Assembly (NCBI GenBank): GCA_001795975.1 | Contig: MGLG01000027.1 | Location: 1,841-7,494 of the forward strand | DNA from: Candidatus Yanofskybacteria bacterium RIFOXYD1_FULL_42_10 | GTDB lineage: Bacteria > Patescibacteriota > Minisyncoccia > 2-02-FULL-40-12 > GWA2-44-9 | DNA: 5,654 bases | Direction: 5' to 3' | In this document: positions 4,298 to 5,654 of the stretch, one piece after another | How positions within the stretch are numbered: the first letter of the stretch is position 1 | Layout of the letters: each line of letters starts with the position of its first letter | Program-made: the position numbers and the translations under genes | Notes under the pieces: generated by a model | What the model was told of the DNA's origin: nothing | Seen by the model: only the letters and a program-made list of their open reading frames with translations | The model's database searches: none

Positions 4298-5248
4298 TCA
4301 ACCCTTTTCAGTTGACGAAGCATAAAGCTCCGATGCCGTGACTATCCGTTTGATAAGATTCGGAAAATACCCTTTCCTAATCCTTGTTTGTCTATTAAGC
4401 TGGTCAATAATTTGCTTTATCCGTTGTCGGGTTACCCCATATTTTCTCCCAACCGTGTCCAAGGTGCGCTTTTGATATGTGCCGTCGTCGGCGCCAAAAC
4501 GCATCAAATAAATATTTGAATCTCTTTTTCCAAAAAAAGCAATTTTATGTTTAACTTTCTCCAGCTCTTCAAGCAATGACTGAAGCGTTTCTTTGACTTC
4601 AATGGCTAAATCCTGACTAATTATTGTCTTATTCGCAATATTGTCGCCGACAATAAGATCGGGGTTGCCTTCTTCTACCGGCCGGTCAAGCGAATCCACC
4701 AAAGCAAGCCGTTCTATCGCCATCAGTTTGATTACTTTAGCCGGACTGATTTTCATATAAGCAGAAAGTTCCTCAACGCCTGGTTCCGTTTTTTGGGATT
4801 GTTCAAGCTGGAACCGGCATTGTCTAAGAAACGCAAGCCGGGGTTCCATGTGGACTGGTATTCTGATAGTCCGTCCGCGGTCTTGCGCCGCTCTTCCGAT
4901 TGTTTGTTTTATCCACCAAGTTGCATAAGTGGAAAATTTATAACCCATTTTATAATCAAATTTTTCCATCGCCCGAAGAAGGCCGAGATTTCCTTCCTGA
5001 ATCAGATCCATAAATTCAAAGCCGCGTCCTCTATAATGCCTGGCCGCCGAAACAACCAGCCGCAAATTGCGTTCAATAAATTCATGTCGGGCTTGTTCAT
5101 CGCCTTTCTTAATGCGTTTGAACAGTTTTATTTCTTCTTGGCGGGTAAGATTCGGCTTATATCCGACCGATTTAAAATATTTGATCAACGAATCGGATTC
5201 ATAACCGTTAAAACCGTTGCCGGGTTTGTGGCCGCCGTCAACTCTCAT
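4298..5248 (-). CDS. Sigma-70 family RNA polymerase sigma factor (RpoD-like, lacking region 1.1)
   Basis: This 316-residue protein directs RNA polymerase to promoters. Region 1.2 is at about 18-50. Region 2 starts at about 53 and includes the core-binding motif DLIQEGNLGLLRAMEKFDY (81-99) and the -10-reading segment YATWWIKQTIGRAAQDRGRT (108-127), followed by IRIPVHM. Region 3 covers about 135-215. Region 4 includes YLMRFGADDGTYQKRTLDTVG (247-267) and the helix-turn-helix VTRQRIKQI (272-280). Region 1.1 is absent and the protein is short for a primary sigma factor. Several DNA-reading positions differ from E. coli sigma-70: Q437 is kept (Q115), T440 is G118, E585 is Q275 and E591 is I281. It may be the housekeeping factor of a reduced genome or a group 2/3 factor. 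Expression is from a promoter at 5336-5364, through a 17-codon ORF that overlaps this start by ATGA. The start is reasonable, with a G-rich but weak ribosome binding site (GGCGGGG). Confidence 0.93.
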   Translation of the reverse strand: MRVDGGHKPGNGFNGYESDSLIKYFKSVGYKPNLTRQEEIKLFKRIKKGDEQARHEFIERNLRLVVSAARHYRGRGFEFMDLIQEGNLGLLRAMEKFDYKMGYKFSTYATWWIKQTIGRAAQDRGRTIRIPVHMEPRLAFLRQCRFQLEQSQKTEPGVEELSAYMKISPAKVIKLMAIERLALVDSLDRPVEEGNPDLIVGDNIANKTIISQDLAIEVKETLQSLLEELEKVKHKIAFFGKRDSNIYLMRFGADDGTYQKRTLDTVGRKYGVTRQRIKQIIDQLNRQTRIRKGYFPNLIKRIVTASELYASSTEKG

Positions 5249-5298
5249 TTTTCCCCGCCAAAGCTTTGATATTTAATAAAAACCGCCAATTCTTTCAT
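5245..5298 (-). CDS. 17-codon leader peptide overlapping the sigma factor start
   Basis: An ATG at 5298 opens the frame MKELAVFIKYQSFGGEK and stops at TGA (5245-5247), which overlaps the sigma factor ATG (5246-5248) in the classic ATGA arrangement. GAGGGAG (complement of 5301-5307) gives it a better ribosome binding site than the sigma gene has. It lies about 30 nt after the predicted transcription start. This geometry fits translational coupling, in which ribosomes finishing the leader reinitiate on the sigma gene. Composition alone cannot prove that it is translated. Confidence 0.5.
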   Translation of the reverse strand: MKELAVFIKYQSFGGEK

Positions 5299-5335
5299 TT
5301 CTCCCTCGTTTTCAAAGAACCGAAATCGTACCGAT

Positions 5336-5364
5336 ATATTAAATTTAATTGAGCATTTTGTCAA
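5336..5364 (-). promoter_or_regulatory. Promoter of the sigma factor operon
   Basis: On the minus strand a perfect TTGACA (5359-5364) is followed after 17 nt by TAATAT (5336-5341, 4/6). Transcription would start near 5329, about 30 nt before the leader ORF, leaving room for its Shine-Dalgarno site. It lies just downstream of the previous gene's terminator, so the operon starts cleanly here. Confidence 0.65.
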
Positions 5365-5371
5365 ATTTTAC

Positions 5372-5398
5372 AAAAAAAACGCTCCCGTGTTTGGGAGC
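5372..5398 (-). terminator. Rho-independent terminator of the right-edge gene
   Basis: gctccc (5381-5386) and gggagc (5393-5398) form a 6-bp GC-rich stem around a 6-nt loop. On the minus strand it is followed by G and eight U residues (5372-5379). It begins 8 nt past the stop codon at 5406 and separates that gene from the sigma operon. Confidence 0.9.
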
Positions 5399-5405
5399 AA
5401 GAGTA

Positions 5406-5654
5406 TCAATTCGGTTTTAAATTATTTGTATCGCCGGAAGAGATAAAACTTTGTTCACAGCTGTTGCTTACTTCATTGAGAATCTTGATATAAGCGTTAA
5501 ACTCCTTTTGAAAAGAATCTGATTGTTCATCTCCAAACAGCGCTTTTAAGAAAATCCCGCCGACATTATATAAATTCCTGACGGTTTGCGGAGCAACACC
5601 GACTCCGTGTCCCGGCTCCAAGCCCTCAATCGCAATCTCCAAACCGCCGCTCAA
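5406..5654 (-). CDS. 3' end of an unidentified gene (cut by window edge)
   Basis: An open frame enters from the right edge and runs for 82 codons to TGA at 5406-5408. The first visible codon is TTG and is probably internal; no ribosome binding site can be seen. The visible part contains a Gly/Val-rich stretch, GLEPGHGVGVAPQTVRNLYN, then a mostly polar helical segment (FQKEFNAYIKILNEVSNSCEQS) and a polar tail. I do not recognise the family. A well-placed terminator 8 nt downstream supports this being a real gene end. Confidence 0.55.
   Translation of the reverse strand: MSGGLEIAIEGLEPGHGVGVAPQTVRNLYNVGGIFLKALFGDEQSDSFQKEFNAYIKILNEVSNSCEQSFISSGDTNNLKPN

Noticed and set aside
4287..4301. TTG start at 4301 for the membrane protein, overlapping the sigma stop
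   Set aside because: The ATG at 4286 has AGGTGG close upstream, a better-supported start; the TTG would add only five residues.
3994..4341. 115-codon open frame on the + strand
   Set aside because: It is antisense to the membrane-protein gene and sigma 3' end. The minus-strand gene has a ribosome binding site, sigma linkage and a directional terminator.
4793..5269. 158-codon open frame on the + strand
   Set aside because: It lies antisense to the sigma-70 regions 1.2-3, which are unmistakable on the minus strand, and has no recognisable domain.

Overview
The window looks like chromosomal DNA from a small-genome bacterium, most likely a Candidate Phyla Radiation / Patescibacteria lineage. 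This is an inference. It rests on three things: a cluster of short conserved hypotheticals of the kind common in those genomes (a compact DUF4258-like protein with a KIIITAWRYPG motif, a small one-helix membrane protein ending in an acidic D-rich tail, and a secreted coiled-coil protein with a Pro/Thr tail); compact gene spacing with many starts lacking Shine-Dalgarno sites; and an AT-leaning composition. TGA is used as a normal stop (positions 4298-4300, 3936-3938, 5406-5408), which argues against the lineages that recode UGA. There are no tRNA or rRNA genes, CRISPR arrays, or transposase genes.

Layout, left to right. 1-38 (-) is only the first 12 codons of a gene with a strong ribosome binding site. 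142-543 (-) is a DUF4258-like protein carrying an in-frame heptanucleotide tandem repeat in a loop. 577-806 is an unusual non-coding stretch: a 151-bp element bounded by perfect 17-bp inverted repeats, then a perfect 36-bp palindrome, then a perfect 16-bp-stem terminator. 814-1155 (-) is a glycine-rich RRM RNA-binding protein with its own consensus-like promoter, a palindrome over the -10 box and a roughly 150-nt structured leader. 1351-1653 and 1680-2594 (-) form a two-gene unit: a secreted protein built on 11-residue repeats, followed by a single-pass membrane protein.

The 2595-2901 gap (307 bp) separates two divergent genes. It holds their promoters and a long imperfect palindrome at 2717-2858 that could be a structured RNA or a mobile repeat. 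I see nothing definable in 2630-2716. 2902-3885 (+) encodes the most distinctive protein: two membrane helices, a bacterial PH-like domain and a C-terminal Schlafen AlbA_2 domain. Converging on it from the right is a sigma operon: promoter at 5336-5364, a 17-codon leader ORF overlapping the sigma start by ATGA, a divergent sigma-70 family factor (4298-5248), a four-helix membrane protein (3936-4286) and a terminator (3884-3917). At the right edge, 5406-5654 (-) is the 3' end of an unrecognised gene with its own terminator.

How the genes may connect: the window is rich in RNA-level control. There is a sigma factor, an RNA-binding protein with a long leader, two candidate structured intergenic elements, and three promoters whose -10 box lies only 6-7 nt from the ATG, implying leaderless mRNAs. 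No complete known system such as a toxin-antitoxin pair, phage module or defence island could be demonstrated. The best candidates for something undescribed are the membrane-PH-Schlafen fusion, the divergent sigma factor with its coupled leader peptide and membrane-protein partner, and the two structured intergenic elements.
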